A stretch of 64,000 nucleotides of DNA, from the NCBI GenBank assembly GCA_963710495.1, contig CAVQAI010000009.1:434001-498000 (forward strand), read 5' to 3'. Each line of letters opens with the position of its first letter. Position 1 is the stretch's first letter. This stretch comes from Bog-756 sp963710495 (GTDB lineage: Bacteria > Actinomycetota > Acidimicrobiia > Acidimicrobiales > RAAP-2). Below the pieces are notes generated by a model. The model saw only the letters and a program-made list of their open reading frames with translations. It did not search any database and was not told the origin of the DNA. Position numbers and translations under genes: made by a program. Below are positions 9,427 to 18,555 of this stretch, piece after piece.

Positions 9427-11727
9427 TCATCCACGCTGGGTGTCGGCGGACTTCGGTGCTTCGGCGAGCTTTGTCACTGCGCCCGGTGGTGGGCGGTTCC
9501 GGGTGGTGGCAAGGATGAACGCCAGCACCAGGCCAAGACCCCCGAGTCCGAGGACGGTCGGCGATACGGGAAGGGGGACCATTGCGGCGCCCACCAGCAT
9601 CCCCAGCACCATGGCGCCGACGATCCACCTGACGAAGATCCGGTCGGTAGTTCGCGCCCGGCTTCGACGCCGACGCACGCGAACGAACCCGACGATGACC
9701 ACCACAAGCGCCGCGACCAGGACGACAGGGTCGGTTCCCGTCGCCGCGGTACCCGGTTCACCCGACGGCAACGAGGGAATGCCCGCCAGGCGTGACACGT
9801 CGTACACCTGCATGGGGCCGTTGTCGTAGACGCGACTCACGCCCGGGACGGAGTCGAATTTATCGAGTTCAGCGGGCGTCAAGCGCGTCCCCGGTTTGGC
9901 TTCGCCCGGTTCGAGGTAGGTCCCGAACAGCGGCAGGGACGAGGCCAGTCGACGGTCCACCACGATGTAGTGGATGCGATCCGTGCGGATGAGGCTGACA
10001 TCGGATTGGCCGAACTGCCGACTGAAGAACAATGGGCTGGGGTCGTTGAGGCCACTGATGCTGGTGACCAAATTGAGATCGTCGAGGTCGGCCAGGAGTG
10101 CCCCGCTCTGCCGATCGGCGGCAATGTTCGACCCGGCCGCCAAATGGGTCGAGGCCCAATGGGCCAACGCCAGCGAAGGCGCGCTGACGGAACGCTGATT
10201 CGCTCCGACCAAGTAGGGGCCAGGCACATAGGTGACATCAGGTCCGGAGCCGAAGATCATGCTGCCGAGGAAGCACACGGTGGCAACCAAGACCGCGGCG
10301 GCACACTCCAGGAGACTTCGTTTCTTGGAGAGACGGAGGGCGAACCAGCCACCGATCACGACGGCCATGCCGAAGAAGACGAAGGTGGTGGCCCGCTCCC
10401 CCACCTGGGAGCTCCCCGATGAGATGCTGGCCAACATCGCAATTGGGTATCCCGCCGCCACCACCACGGGAAAGAATCGAAGTACGCCGCGCAGCGCGGT
10501 CCGCTTCCGGATCACGGCGAGCACAGACGGGCACAGCATCAGGCAGAACGCGGCCGCGGCGGCCAGCATGACCACCACCTCCCAAAGGGACGAGCCACCC
10601 TGACTCGAGTCGGTGTGGAACAGCGATCGACTGCTGTGGTGTTGACCGATGGCGGAACTGAAACCGTTCGAGGCATCACTGAAGATGGGCCCGAGGTACA
10701 GGACGAGATGGCTTCCGACGAACGCCGTCCAGCCGGAGACCAGCATGACGTTCATCGCCGCGCCAAGGCCGATGAGACGAGCGTCCTTCGGACGCCCGTC
10801 CAACCAAAGACCGAGGGCCCAAATGATGAGCAGGGCGGCAGTGAGCCATGCCGTGAGGTGGTGCGTGACCACCAATGCAGCCATGCTGGCGAGGGCCAGC
10901 AAGAAGTTGCGGTGGGTGTGGAGAAACGCCGGTCGGCCTCCCGCGGTGGACGGCGCGGAGTTGTCAGAGACAGAAGGGGAGCCAGGATCGGTGCGCCCCT
11001 GAGCCCGTGCGTCGATGGATGACAGAAGAAAGTGCACCGTCGCGACGGCAAAGGAGAGGGCCAGGGGGCCGTAGTCCCAGGAGGCGAAGGTGTAGAAGGA
11101 CGGGTTCGCCACGTAGACGAGCACGCCGATCCCGGCTGCACGCGCCGAGTGGCACACTCGCTCGACGACGAGGAACACGCACAGGACGAGAACGACGCGC
11201 TGCGCCAACACCACCACGAGCTGGGCGAGCACGACCGGTAGCCCGGTCATCCACTTCACCGCGGCTGTCAACAGTTCGAGCCCCGGATAGTAGGGGCTCA
11301 CCGGAAGGATGTTGTTGTGGACCAGGAGAGTCCTGTCGCCGAGCAAGCGGTTGAGCGTGGCGCCATGGATCAGCTCGTCGAACCAGTCGAACATCAGCGG
11401 ACTACGCATGTAGTAGGAGAAGAGCAGGCCGATGCCGAGGACCAGTGAAACCGCCACCCGCTCGGACCTGGTCGCGGCACGACCCGTGAGCCGCCAGGCA
11501 CAGGGCCCGAAGATCGCGACGAGTCCGACAAAGAACATGGGGAGGGCCGGCGATTGGTGACCGTCCTGGCCCAGGGCGTCCCCGAGCCCGGTGGCGAACA
11601 GGCCGGCTCCCACGATGGCAACGACGGTGCCCAGGCGCGAAGTGCTCGATGTGACCGATGAAGACGGACTGCCACCGGATGCGCGGGCGAGCGGTGGTGC
11701 TACATCGAGCTGATCCACCGGACGCAC
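9427..11727 (-). CDS. Large polytopic membrane protein, GT-C-like
   Basis: A 766-residue integral membrane protein with about 12-14 spans. An acidic pair in the first external loop (MFDWFDELIHGATLNRLL) followed by a helix-rich core resembles lipid-dependent GT-C glycosyltransferases, where such Asp/Glu residues are catalytic. The core is followed by a soluble segment of roughly 130 residues (from about SVSAPSLALAHWASTHLAAG) and a C-terminal anchor with two more helices and a basic RVRRRRSRAR stretch. It starts at GTG 11727, directly after an in-frame stop. In this locus it could act as a sugar transferase outside the membrane or as the polymerase that Wzx systems need. I do not recognise a named family; the GT-C call is an inference from topology. 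Confidence 0.6.
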   Translation of the reverse strand: MRPVDQLDVAPPLARASGGSPSSSVTSSTSRLGTVVAIVGAGLFATGLGDALGQDGHQSPALPMFFVGLVAIFGPCAWRLTGRAATRSERVAVSLVLGIGLLFSYYMRSPLMFDWFDELIHGATLNRLLGDRTLLVHNNILPVSPYYPGLELLTAAVKWMTGLPVVLAQLVVVLAQRVVLVLCVFLVVERVCHSARAAGIGVLVYVANPSFYTFASWDYGPLALSFAVATVHFLLSSIDARAQGRTDPGSPSVSDNSAPSTAGGRPAFLHTHRNFLLALASMAALVVTHHLTAWLTAALLIIWALGLWLDGRPKDARLIGLGAAMNVMLVSGWTAFVGSHLVLYLGPIFSDASNGFSSAIGQHHSSRSLFHTDSSQGGSSLWEVVVMLAAAAAFCLMLCPSVLAVIRKRTALRGVLRFFPVVVAAGYPIAMLASISSGSSQVGERATTFVFFGMAVVIGGWFALRLSKKRSLLECAAAVLVATVCFLGSMIFGSGPDVTYVPGPYLVGANQRSVSAPSLALAHWASTHLAAGSNIAADRQSGALLADLDDLNLVTSISGLNDPSPLFFSRQFGQSDVSLIRTDRIHYIVVDRRLASSLPLFGTYLEPGEAKPGTRLTPAELDKFDSVPGVSRVYDNGPMQVYDVSRLAGIPSLPSGEPGTAATGTDPVVLVAALVVVIVGFVRVRRRRSRARTTDRIFVRWIVGAMVLGMLVGAAMVPLPVSPTVLGLGGLGLVLAFILATTRNRPPPGAVTKLAEAPKSADTQRG

Positions 11728-12005
11728 CTAGTGCGCAGCTATCCGGTCCATCACGCTCCCATCCCCTCGTGCCGCGAGACCGTCCCAATAGTGAAGCTGA
11801 AGTGTAACCCGCGGGTCGCGCACGGGCCGGGGCGCTCTGCGAGACTCAGGGTGCGAAGCACGCCGGGGAAGGACGGCGCGTGTCTCGGGACGGCGGTGAC
11901 GGCGAAACAGCTCTCCATGGAGGGCTCCCAGGCGGGCCGCCGGCCGGACGCGCACACCGAATCTCACCATCTTCAACGAGGCCACGTCGAGACCCAGGCG
12001 GACAT
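11728..12005. other. 278-bp intergenic region
   Basis: Between leftward genes; open frames across it are only extensions of out-of-frame reading from the neighbours. No RNA or terminator signature was found. Confidence 0.3.
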
Positions 12006-13259
12006 TCAAATGGATCCCTGGGGCACCTCTCCGGACCGGCCGGCCGCCGACTTTCGGCCTCCGGATGCCTGTCGGTAGAGGCCTTCGACTTGGGCCGCAA
12101 CGGCCGAGGCCGTGAAGTCCCGCACACGTCCAAGCCCACTTCGACCCATCGCCACTGCCATCTCCGGATCTCCGACGATGGAAGTAAGCGCCTCGGCCAG
12201 GGCAGTTGGATCTCCGGGCGGGACGAGAATCCCCGTCACGCCGTCTTCGACCAGATCGACGATTCCACCGCAGGCGGAGGCCACCACGGGCCGACCAGCA
12301 GCCATCGCCTCGAGTACCACCGTCGGGCATGCGTCGAGCACGATCGACGGGACGACCACCACGCTTGCCCGCCGCATGAGCCCGAGCACGACATCGGGAC
12401 GGGTCAGACCCAGGAGCTCGACGCCGGGCGGTCGGTTCGTCGGAGCGTCAGCCTGGACCGATCCGGCAAGAACAAGAGGTGGCGCATCAGACATCTGCCG
12501 GTAAGCAGCGAACAGCACTCCGACCCCTTTGTCCAGGGTGACATCTCCGACAAATACCATCGGTCCTCGAGGGCGGTCACCGCGGTCAAGCGAGGAGGGA
12601 TCGACCAGGATCTCGTCGGGGACGAAGTTCGGGATCACCCTCCATCGGCCGGACTTGGTCACATTGGTTCGCGCCGCCACAACAGGGCTCACCGGGACGA
12701 ACGTCGTGACGTTCCTTTTGCGGGCATGATGCCCGACAAGGTTGGCCAGCACGACGCCGGGCCCAACCAGAGGTCCATACATGGCCGACGCACAACGAAC
12801 GCATGCGACCGGTGCAGGTCCGGCGCACACGCGCTCCCCGCGCATCATTCGCTTCGTGGCACACACGTGGCTGTAGTCATGCAAAGTCAATACAACGGGT
12901 GTCTGGGAACGGCGGGCGGGGCCGATGAGAGAGCTCACACTCCAGTCGTGTGCATGTGCAACGTCGAAACGGCGACCGCTGAGCAAGCGGGAGATGCCGG
13001 CGCGCAGCTCGGGGTCGGGGAGAGGCGGCGCATGGGGGCGATCCGGCGTTTCGTAGACGTGCGGGACACGCTGAGCGGTCGTCGGGAGCCGGTGAACCGT
13101 GACCGGGCCATCCGTGGTTGTTCCGGAGCCGCTGGTGGCGATGGTGACCAATTCCATCTCGTGGCCGCGGGCGGCGAGTGCATGCGCCAGGTCTCGGACA
13201 TGGCGCTCCTGTCCGCCTCCACCCGGTGGGTAGAATTGGGTGAGCATCAGAACGCGCAT
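12006..13259 (-). CDS. Glycosyltransferase family 4 (GT-B fold)
   Basis: A second GT4 enzyme, about 417 residues. The N-terminal half begins MRVLMLTQFYPPGGGGQERH, the usual glycine loop; the C-terminal donor site has FVGDVTLDKGVGVLFAAYRQM and, for the E-x7-E motif, VVPSIVLDACPTVVLEAMAAG with Asp replacing the first Glu (given here in part: LDACPTVVLEAMAAG). The start at ATG 13259 fits the domain edge; the open frame extends 179 codons further but these look non-coding and no ribosome site supports them. ATG/GTG codons near 13325 are possible alternatives. CVRCASAMYGP in the middle carries paired cysteines not typical of the family. Confidence 0.83.
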   Translation of the reverse strand: MRVLMLTQFYPPGGGGQERHVRDLAHALAARGHEMELVTIATSGSGTTTDGPVTVHRLPTTAQRVPHVYETPDRPHAPPLPDPELRAGISRLLSGRRFDVAHAHDWSVSSLIGPARRSQTPVVLTLHDYSHVCATKRMMRGERVCAGPAPVACVRCASAMYGPLVGPGVVLANLVGHHARKRNVTTFVPVSPVVAARTNVTKSGRWRVIPNFVPDEILVDPSSLDRGDRPRGPMVFVGDVTLDKGVGVLFAAYRQMSDAPPLVLAGSVQADAPTNRPPGVELLGLTRPDVVLGLMRRASVVVVPSIVLDACPTVVLEAMAAGRPVVASACGGIVDLVEDGVTGILVPPGDPTALAEALTSIVGDPEMAVAMGRSGLGRVRDFTASAVAAQVEGLYRQASGGRKSAAGRSGEVPQGSI

Positions 13260-13419
13260 CGAGGGGGCAACGCTACTGCACCTCGTTCGGACCAGCTGAG
13301 CCGGGCACTTCGTTGCCAGCACCATTCCGCCGGCGGTGACGGCGCCTGGGACCCTGGCCACCGGTACGATTGGGCCCTCCAGGGTGCGGAGTTCGACGCG
13401 GTGAGGGCCGACTGAGATC

Positions 13420-13863
13420 ATGGAAGCGTCGAAAGACCGGACTCCGGAGCTGGCCCCGGTGGGTGACGTACCGAGACAAGCTGGTTGCTCGCGCACCCAG
13501 GTCGTGCTGGGGTGCATCGGAGTGGCACTCTTCGCCATCGGGGTCCTCATGGCAACCCTCACGGCCCGCAGGGAGTGGGCCACACCTCTCGAAATGCCCG
13601 TGGCCCACCAACTGGCCGGTCCATCGGTGGCTACGGAGAAGCCCGGCTCGACCGGGCCGGGCGGAGCAGGGCTCGAGGTCGACTCGGAAGGCGGAATTCT
13701 TGGGTCATCCGGGCTGTCACGAAATGCCGTCTCATCAGAGAGCCTCCTTCCGGGGAGTTCCCATCCCGAGCCACGAGTTGGCCGCGTAGGGCACACGCCT
13801 TCCTTGGCAGCTGGTGTTGGCCTACACCCCTTCCCTGGCCCCTCGGTATCGGCTCACCCATGA
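13420..13863 (+). CDS. Small single-span membrane protein, unknown function
   Basis: A 147-residue frame with one strong membrane helix near residues 27-46 (TQVVLGCIGVALFAIGVLMA) followed by a Ser/Gly/Pro-rich tail. It matches no family I know. Two points favour a real gene: the first 85 or so codons favour G/C at third position, and its TGA stop overlaps the ATG of the GH16 gene as ATGA, which is the usual coupling pattern in this genome. Against it: the last third has poor codon bias. If real it is co-translated with the hydrolase and may be a membrane partner for it. Confidence 0.4.
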   Translation: MEASKDRTPELAPVGDVPRQAGCSRTQVVLGCIGVALFAIGVLMATLTARREWATPLEMPVAHQLAGPSVATEKPGSTGPGGAGLEVDSEGGILGSSGLSRNAVSSESLLPGSSHPEPRVGRVGHTPSLAAGVGLHPFPGPSVSAHP

Positions 13864-14771
13864 GGCGCTGGACCGGCTACCTGCAGAGACGCCGACTCGT
13901 TGTGCTGGGCCTCGTGGTCGTGGTCGGCATCCTGGCCACCGAGTCGTTGGCCACTTCGAACGTCGGGTCTTCACTGAGTCCGAAGCTGCTCTTCTCCGAC
14001 CGGTTCGACGGAACAACCCTCGACAGATCGAAGTGGAACACCTATTTGACCAGCCGCCATGCGAATGGTCATCCTTGGACCGACCCTCGACCTGAATCGG
14101 CAGAAAGCAGCCACGGGGTCGGGTGCAGCTATGCGGCCCAGTACTACCTACCAGGTCAGGTGGGTGTCGACAACGGCCTGAGCCTGAGGGCGTCCGAGGT
14201 CCCCACGCCGGGCTGGTGCAATCAGACGGCCTCCGTGTCCACGTTTCCGTGGCGGTCGGGTGTCGTGTCCACCTACAACCACTTCCAGTTCAACGGCGGC
14301 TACGTGTCCATAAGCATGAAGGCCCCGCCGGGAAACGGCATGTGGCCCGGATTGTGGATGTTGCCTGGTCCGGGTGGTCACCATGGAGACGACTTCGAGA
14401 TCGACCTCCAAGAAGGAGGCTTTGCCCCGCCAGATCCGCCCAATGAGACTTATGCCTGGAACCTCCACCGAGGTTCCAACACGTGGGGTGGCACCGTCAA
14501 CACCGGCATTGATCTCAGCTCGAGCTACCACACCTACGGACTGTATTGGAAACCCGGCGAGTCGATCACCTGGTATCTGGATGGCAAGAAGATGGCAAAG
14601 ATGACGAGCGAACAGGCAAGCATTCCGGACGAGCCGATGGAGCTCATCATGGATCTGGCCGTGGCGAGTACGAGTACGTCCGGCTGGCACTCACCGTACG
14701 ATTCGACGACCATTTCGCCATCCTCCATGCAGGTGGCAAGCGTTCAGGTCTGGTCGGCTCCGCCTTCGTAA
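13860..14771 (+). CDS. Secreted glycoside hydrolase family 16
   Basis: A 303-residue endo-acting glycan hydrolase with the GH16 jelly-roll. The N-terminal RRRLVVLGLVVVVGILATES is a signal peptide or membrane anchor, so it acts outside the cell. The catalytic ExDxxE motif is present in GDDFEIDLQEGG: Glu180 (nucleophile), Asp182 and Glu185 (acid/base). Upstream are FSDRFDGTTLDRSKWNTYL and the substrate wall GMWPGLWMLPG; the C-terminal TSGWHSPYD strand resembles the truncated gene at position 1. ATG 13860 gives the expected signal peptide. In polysaccharide loci GH16 enzymes trim or release the polymer; the bond it cuts (1,3-, 1,4-beta-glucan or galactan) cannot be told. Confidence 0.85.
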   Translation: MRRWTGYLQRRRLVVLGLVVVVGILATESLATSNVGSSLSPKLLFSDRFDGTTLDRSKWNTYLTSRHANGHPWTDPRPESAESSHGVGCSYAAQYYLPGQVGVDNGLSLRASEVPTPGWCNQTASVSTFPWRSGVVSTYNHFQFNGGYVSISMKAPPGNGMWPGLWMLPGPGGHHGDDFEIDLQEGGFAPPDPPNETYAWNLHRGSNTWGGTVNTGIDLSSSYHTYGLYWKPGESITWYLDGKKMAKMTSEQASIPDEPMELIMDLAVASTSTSGWHSPYDSTTISPSSMQVASVQVWSAPPS

Positions 14772-14802
14772 TATGGTCCAGTCGAACGAACGCCGAATTG
14801 GC

Positions 14803-14827
14803 GACCTGCTTTTAGGCTCAGCAGGTC
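14803..14827 (+). terminator. Hairpin after the GH16 gene
   Basis: GACCTGCT at 14803-14810 pairs perfectly with AGCAGGTC at 14820-14827, around a nine-base loop. It begins 31 bases after the GH16 stop. There is no T-run after the stem, so a role as terminator is only suggested by place. Confidence 0.3.
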
Positions 14828-14944
14828 ACGAGCATCGGCCCGGCGTTGCCCGATCGAGGATCCCGCAATGGCGATGCGTCAGCGGCGTCAATGGCGGCTC
14901 CGAGAGCTCCCTCGCCGGCCCCATTGGAACAATCGCCGCTGTCG

Positions 14945-15175
14945 CTATCGCTGATCTTCCCGGAGTCTGTGTGGTGCTGCCGCGATATCTTCACGAGTGG
15001 GCTGATCGATCAGCTCACTGAGGCACTCCTGACAGAGACGCCCGTAGGCTCGGCCACTTCCTATGACACTTCGGTCAGGGCGGCGGACCTTCGTTACGGA
15101 GCCCCTCCATCCGCAACGATGGCAACGTCCTTGGGCCCACCTCCGAGCTCCGGTCACGCGATCGGCTGAACTCAT
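14945..15175 (-). CDS. Small zinc-ribbon protein
   Basis: A 76-residue basic protein with two cysteine knuckles, GRCHRCGWRG and GRLCQECLSEL, separated by about 25 residues, the spacing of a zinc ribbon. ATG 15175 has GGAGGA four bases upstream, a strong ribosome site that supports a real gene in an otherwise empty 1.2-kb stretch. The basic segment TKVRRPDRSVIGSGRAYG between the knuckles could bind nucleic acid. No known family is recognised. It lies antisense to the flow of the sugar genes on each side, and a regulatory role is only a guess. Confidence 0.55.
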   Translation of the reverse strand: MSSADRVTGARRWAQGRCHRCGWRGSVTKVRRPDRSVIGSGRAYGRLCQECLSELIDQPTREDIAAAPHRLREDQR

Positions 15176-16003
15176 GGCTTCCTCCAATGGCTTCGCGATG
15201 CCATGTGGTTCGTATCGGCGGACCTCTCAATGAACTGTAAGGAGCTGGACCTGAATTGTATGCCACCCGCTTCCTGATTCTGGGTATATGAAAGGGCCTG
15301 GATCTCCCTGAACACCGTCGTGGTCAGCTGAATCGGCCGTCACGATCGAGCCGAGCGGTCCCGGGGTGTCGCCGTCGAGGAACCCTTCGAGATGAGACTC
15401 CGTGGCTTGTGTTTCGCTGGGTCCAACCCGTCCCGCCAGGGGCCAAATCCTGCTCGGCAAGCATTCAGAATGCGCGTCGCGGGGGCACGTCCGTCAGATC
15501 ACGCGTGGATCCCATTCGCGACTTTCTTTGTCAGACCATCGATATGCATCAAAGTGGTCGGTCTCGGTCGGACCGGCACCGTCCATTCGAGTGGGCCGGT
15601 GCGATCGGTCTCTGAGCGAAACGACGTCTGATCCGGTCGGTCACCGGAGCGATCCTCGCCGCACTGCCCACTCGTGAAGCTCGGCCGCCGGGGGGCGCGG
15701 TCCGTGTGCTTCCCACGATCGGCCGGCCGATCGGGACACCCGGCGTCGGACATCCTGCCGGCGGATGAGTGCCACGTTGAGCGCGCCTGTCCCTACCCGG
15801 GATCGGAGGTGCAGAGAGTGAGCACGTGACCGCGCAAAGCGAAGATGATTGGGGAATGACTTGTCATAGAGCAAGCCATCTCGCCGGTGGAGATGGAGCG
15901 AGCACATGGCTAGTCTCTGGCCAGCACCGCCTTTTTGAGAGGGGATCTGGTCAGTGGCCCGGCAGAACCAGGTTGGTGACGTCGAGACCAACGCGGAGAC
16001 TTC
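15176..16003. other. 828-bp region without a convincing gene
   Basis: Short open frames on both strands here lack ribosome sites, domains and coding bias. Base content is lower in GC than the flanks. GGTCGGTCTCGGTCGGACCGG-like inverted pieces near 15557-15580 could fold but match no known RNA class. A GGAGACTT ribosome site for the next gene sits at its right end. Confidence 0.4.
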
Positions 16004-16813
16004 ATGACGTTTGGCGGCGTTGATGTGCAGCCACCCAGTGTCCGGTCAGACGAGCCCGAGCCCACCGTCAGCGTCGTGATACCGGCGAAGAACGAGGCCG
16101 ACAACCTGCCTCGAGTGTTGGCCGAGCTGCCCCGTGATATCTACGAGGTGATCCTGGTCGACGGTTGCTCCTCGGATGACACCGTGCAGGTGGCGCAACA
16201 GTTGCGTCCGGACATCATCACCATCGGTCAGACTCGCAAAGGCAAAGGGAACGCCCTGGCCTGTGGTTTTGCGGTGGCCAGTGGAGACTTCATCGTGATG
16301 CTCGACGCCGACGGGTCGGCCAATCCCTCAGAGATTCGTCGTTTCGTGGACGCGCTCAAGTACGGCGCCGACTTCGCCAAGGGCTCTCGGTTCATCAAGG
16401 GAGGTGGGAGCAGCGACATCAGCCGACTTCGAAGGCTGGGAAACTACTGGCTGAGCAAGCTGGCCAACGCTCTGTATGGCACGCGATTCACGGATCTCTG
16501 CTATGGCTACAACGCGTTCCGCCGTGATTGCCTCGCCGTCATCGACCTCGACGGGGCGGCCGTCGAGGGCACGGATGGCAGCACGATGTTGTGGGGCGAC
16601 GGATTCGAAGTGGAGACATTGATCCACGTCCGGGTCGCCAAGGCGGGCCTGAGGGTGACCGAGGTCCCCAGCTTCGAACGGATGCGTTGCTATGGCAACA
16701 GCAACCTCAATGCTCTCTCCGACGGACTTCGCGTACTGAGAACGATCCACGCTGAACGCAGGCGGGACGTTGTCATTGCCGATCGACACGTTGTACCACC
16801 CAGGACATCGTGA
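16004..16813 (+). CDS. Glycosyltransferase family 2, DPM1/GtrB-like
   Basis: A 269-residue GT2 enzyme resembling polyprenyl-phosphate sugar synthases. It has TVSVVIPAKNEADNLPRVL at the start, VILVDGCSSDDTV, the DXD metal site in FIVMLDADGSANP, KGSRFIKGGGSSD and the acceptor region LCYGYNAFRRD. It has no C-terminal membrane helices, unlike GtrB. GGAGACTT just before ATG 16004 supports the start. It probably charges a polyprenyl phosphate or starts a glycan. It ends the sugar locus; the 215 bp after it hold only GC-rich repeats of CGGCGGGATCC. Confidence 0.88.
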   Translation: MTFGGVDVQPPSVRSDEPEPTVSVVIPAKNEADNLPRVLAELPRDIYEVILVDGCSSDDTVQVAQQLRPDIITIGQTRKGKGNALACGFAVASGDFIVMLDADGSANPSEIRRFVDALKYGADFAKGSRFIKGGGSSDISRLRRLGNYWLSKLANALYGTRFTDLCYGYNAFRRDCLAVIDLDGAAVEGTDGSTMLWGDGFEVETLIHVRVAKAGLRVTEVPSFERMRCYGNSNLNALSDGLRVLRTIHAERRRDVVIADRHVVPPRTS

Positions 16814-17028
16814 CGATCGGCATGATGGGCAGGCACTCGGCACCGGCGGGATCCCCGGCGGGATCCTCGGCGGAAGGCCGACCCACCACCGAATTGAGCC
16901 GCTTGGTCGGACGATTCTCACCTCGCGCTCAGCCCGGGACGCGGGTCTGAGACAACCACACCACTCGTCGAGACGAGAACACCAGTCGACGACCGACGTC
17001 GTCACCATCGTTGCTACGCTCCAGCCTC

Positions 17029-17421
17029 GTGGCATCCGTTCCCGTACGTGACGGGCTGTTTTCCACGGGGCCGGAGCCCCGGCTGATCGGCGGTGCCTGC
17101 CGGTCCTGCACGCGTCAGCACTTTCCCCGCACAGGCACTTGTCCCTACTGCGGATCTGACGCCGTCGAGCCCGTCGAGCTCCCGGTGACCGGCCGGCTCT
17201 GGGCCTGGACGACGGTGACGGCCGCGCCCCCCGGATACGGAGGGTCCGTCCCCTACGGGTTCGGGGTGGTCGAGCTGGATGGATGCCTGCGTGTGGTCAC
17301 CCGGATCACCGAACCGGACGCCGCCGCGCTGCAAGCGGGACAGGAGATGCGGCTGGTCCTCGACGAGGTCGGCGGGCGCGACGGACAGGATGTCGTCTCG
17401 TGGGCCTTCGCCCCCACATGA
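17029..17421 (+). CDS. DUF35 OB-fold/zinc-ribbon partner of thiolase
   Basis: A 130-residue protein of the DUF35 (ChsH2-like) class. The zinc ribbon CRSCTRQHFPRTGTCPYCG has both Cys pairs, and the OB-fold follows with GRLWAWTTVTAAPPGYGGSVPYGFGVV. Proteins of this type bind thiolase-fold enzymes such as Ltp2 and channel acyl-CoA substrates. GTG 17029 is preceded by TACGCT eight bases upstream, which fits a leaderless transcript; a TTG at 17011 is the alternative. Its TGA overlaps the ATG of the thiolase as ATGA, so the two are translated together. Confidence 0.85.
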   Translation: MASVPVRDGLFSTGPEPRLIGGACRSCTRQHFPRTGTCPYCGSDAVEPVELPVTGRLWAWTTVTAAPPGYGGSVPYGFGVVELDGCLRVVTRITEPDAAALQAGQEMRLVLDEVGGRDGQDVVSWAFAPT

Positions 17422-18551
17422 CCGCCGTCGAGATCGCCGGGGTCGGGATCCACCCTTTCGGCCGCTTTGCCGACCGGACGGTCACCGACCTCGGGGTCGA
17501 GGCGGTGCAGGGGGCGCTGACCGAGGCCGGGAAGGAAGACGCAGGGCTCGAGGCGGCATTTTGCGGCACGGCCTACGGCGGGGTGGCCTCCGGGCACAAG
17601 GTGCTCGGCCGCCTGGGCCTCACCGGGATGCCGATCATCGACGTCGAGGCCGGGTGTGCCAGCGGGGCGGCCGCCCTCATGCTCGGGGCTTCCTCCATCC
17701 GCAGCGGTCAGTACCGGAGCGTCATCGCCTTCGGCATCGAGAAGATGCCCAAGGGAATCATCCGGTCGTCCTTCTTCGAGCCCTGGCAAGAGGAGGCGGG
17801 CCTGAACTCGACACCCGCCTACTTCGCCCTGCGGGCCCAACGCCTCATGCACAGCTCGGGGGTGACCGACGACGACCTGGCCGAGGTGGTGGTGAAGAAC
17901 CGGCGGCACGGCGTAGCCAACCCCGATGCGATGTTCCGATCCGAGGTGACCGCGACGGAGGTCCTCGGATCGCGGATGGTGTGTCCACCGCTGCGACTCT
18001 GGATGCTCTGCTCCCCGAATGAGGGCGCCGCCGCGGTCGTGTTGCGGCGGGCCGAACCCGGCGCATCCACTGTCCGCCTGCGAGCGTCGGTGGTCACCTC
18101 GCACCTGCCCGGAGCGGTCCTGAGTGAATCGACCCCCCTGTCCGGCCTGTGCGACGACACAATCCTGTCGCCGACGTCGAGGGCGGCCAACACGGCCTAC
18201 GAGGAGGCCGGGATCGGGCCCGGGGAACTGGACCTGGTCGAATGTCAGGACACCGACGCGGCCCGCGAGCTCCTCGCCTACGAGGAGCTCGGGCTCTGCC
18301 CGGTCGGACAGTCCACCAAGCTTCTCCGCGACGGTGCAACCGCCCTCGGCGGCCGGCTCCCGGTCAACGTGAGCGGCGGCCTGCTGTCCAAGGGCGAGCC
18401 ACTCGGAGCCTCCGCCTTGGGCCAGGTCGTCGAAATCGTCCGTCAGCTGCGGGGGGAGGGCGGTGCCCGCCAGGTGAGCGGCGCCTCTGTCGGCCTGGCA
18501 CACACCATCGGGCGGGGCGCCAATGCCAGCGTGGTCATCCTCAGCCGTTGA
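17418..18551 (+). CDS. Thiolase-fold enzyme, SCP-x/Ltp type
   Basis: A 377-residue thiolase-superfamily protein. The nucleophile Cys is in EAGCASGAAAL and the C-terminal AHTIGRGANASVVIL supplies the second catalytic His. The usual GHP histidine near the C-terminus is replaced by Glu in SKGEPLGASALGQ. Members paired with DUF35 proteins act as aldolases or thiolases on acyl-CoA, for example in steroid side-chain breakdown. Here an acyl-CoA ligase follows on the opposite strand with four bases between the stops. Whether it cleaves C-C bonds or condenses acyl-CoAs cannot be decided. Confidence 0.85.
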   Translation: MTAVEIAGVGIHPFGRFADRTVTDLGVEAVQGALTEAGKEDAGLEAAFCGTAYGGVASGHKVLGRLGLTGMPIIDVEAGCASGAAALMLGASSIRSGQYRSVIAFGIEKMPKGIIRSSFFEPWQEEAGLNSTPAYFALRAQRLMHSSGVTDDDLAEVVVKNRRHGVANPDAMFRSEVTATEVLGSRMVCPPLRLWMLCSPNEGAAAVVLRRAEPGASTVRLRASVVTSHLPGAVLSESTPLSGLCDDTILSPTSRAANTAYEEAGIGPGELDLVECQDTDAARELLAYEELGLCPVGQSTKLLRDGATALGGRLPVNVSGGLLSKGEPLGASALGQVVEIVRQLRGEGGARQVSGASVGLAHTIGRGANASVVILSR

Positions 18552-18555
18552 GGTC

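Noticed and set aside
15499..15991. Overlapping short frames on the minus strand
   Set aside because: No ribosome site, domain or coding bias; treated as intergenic.
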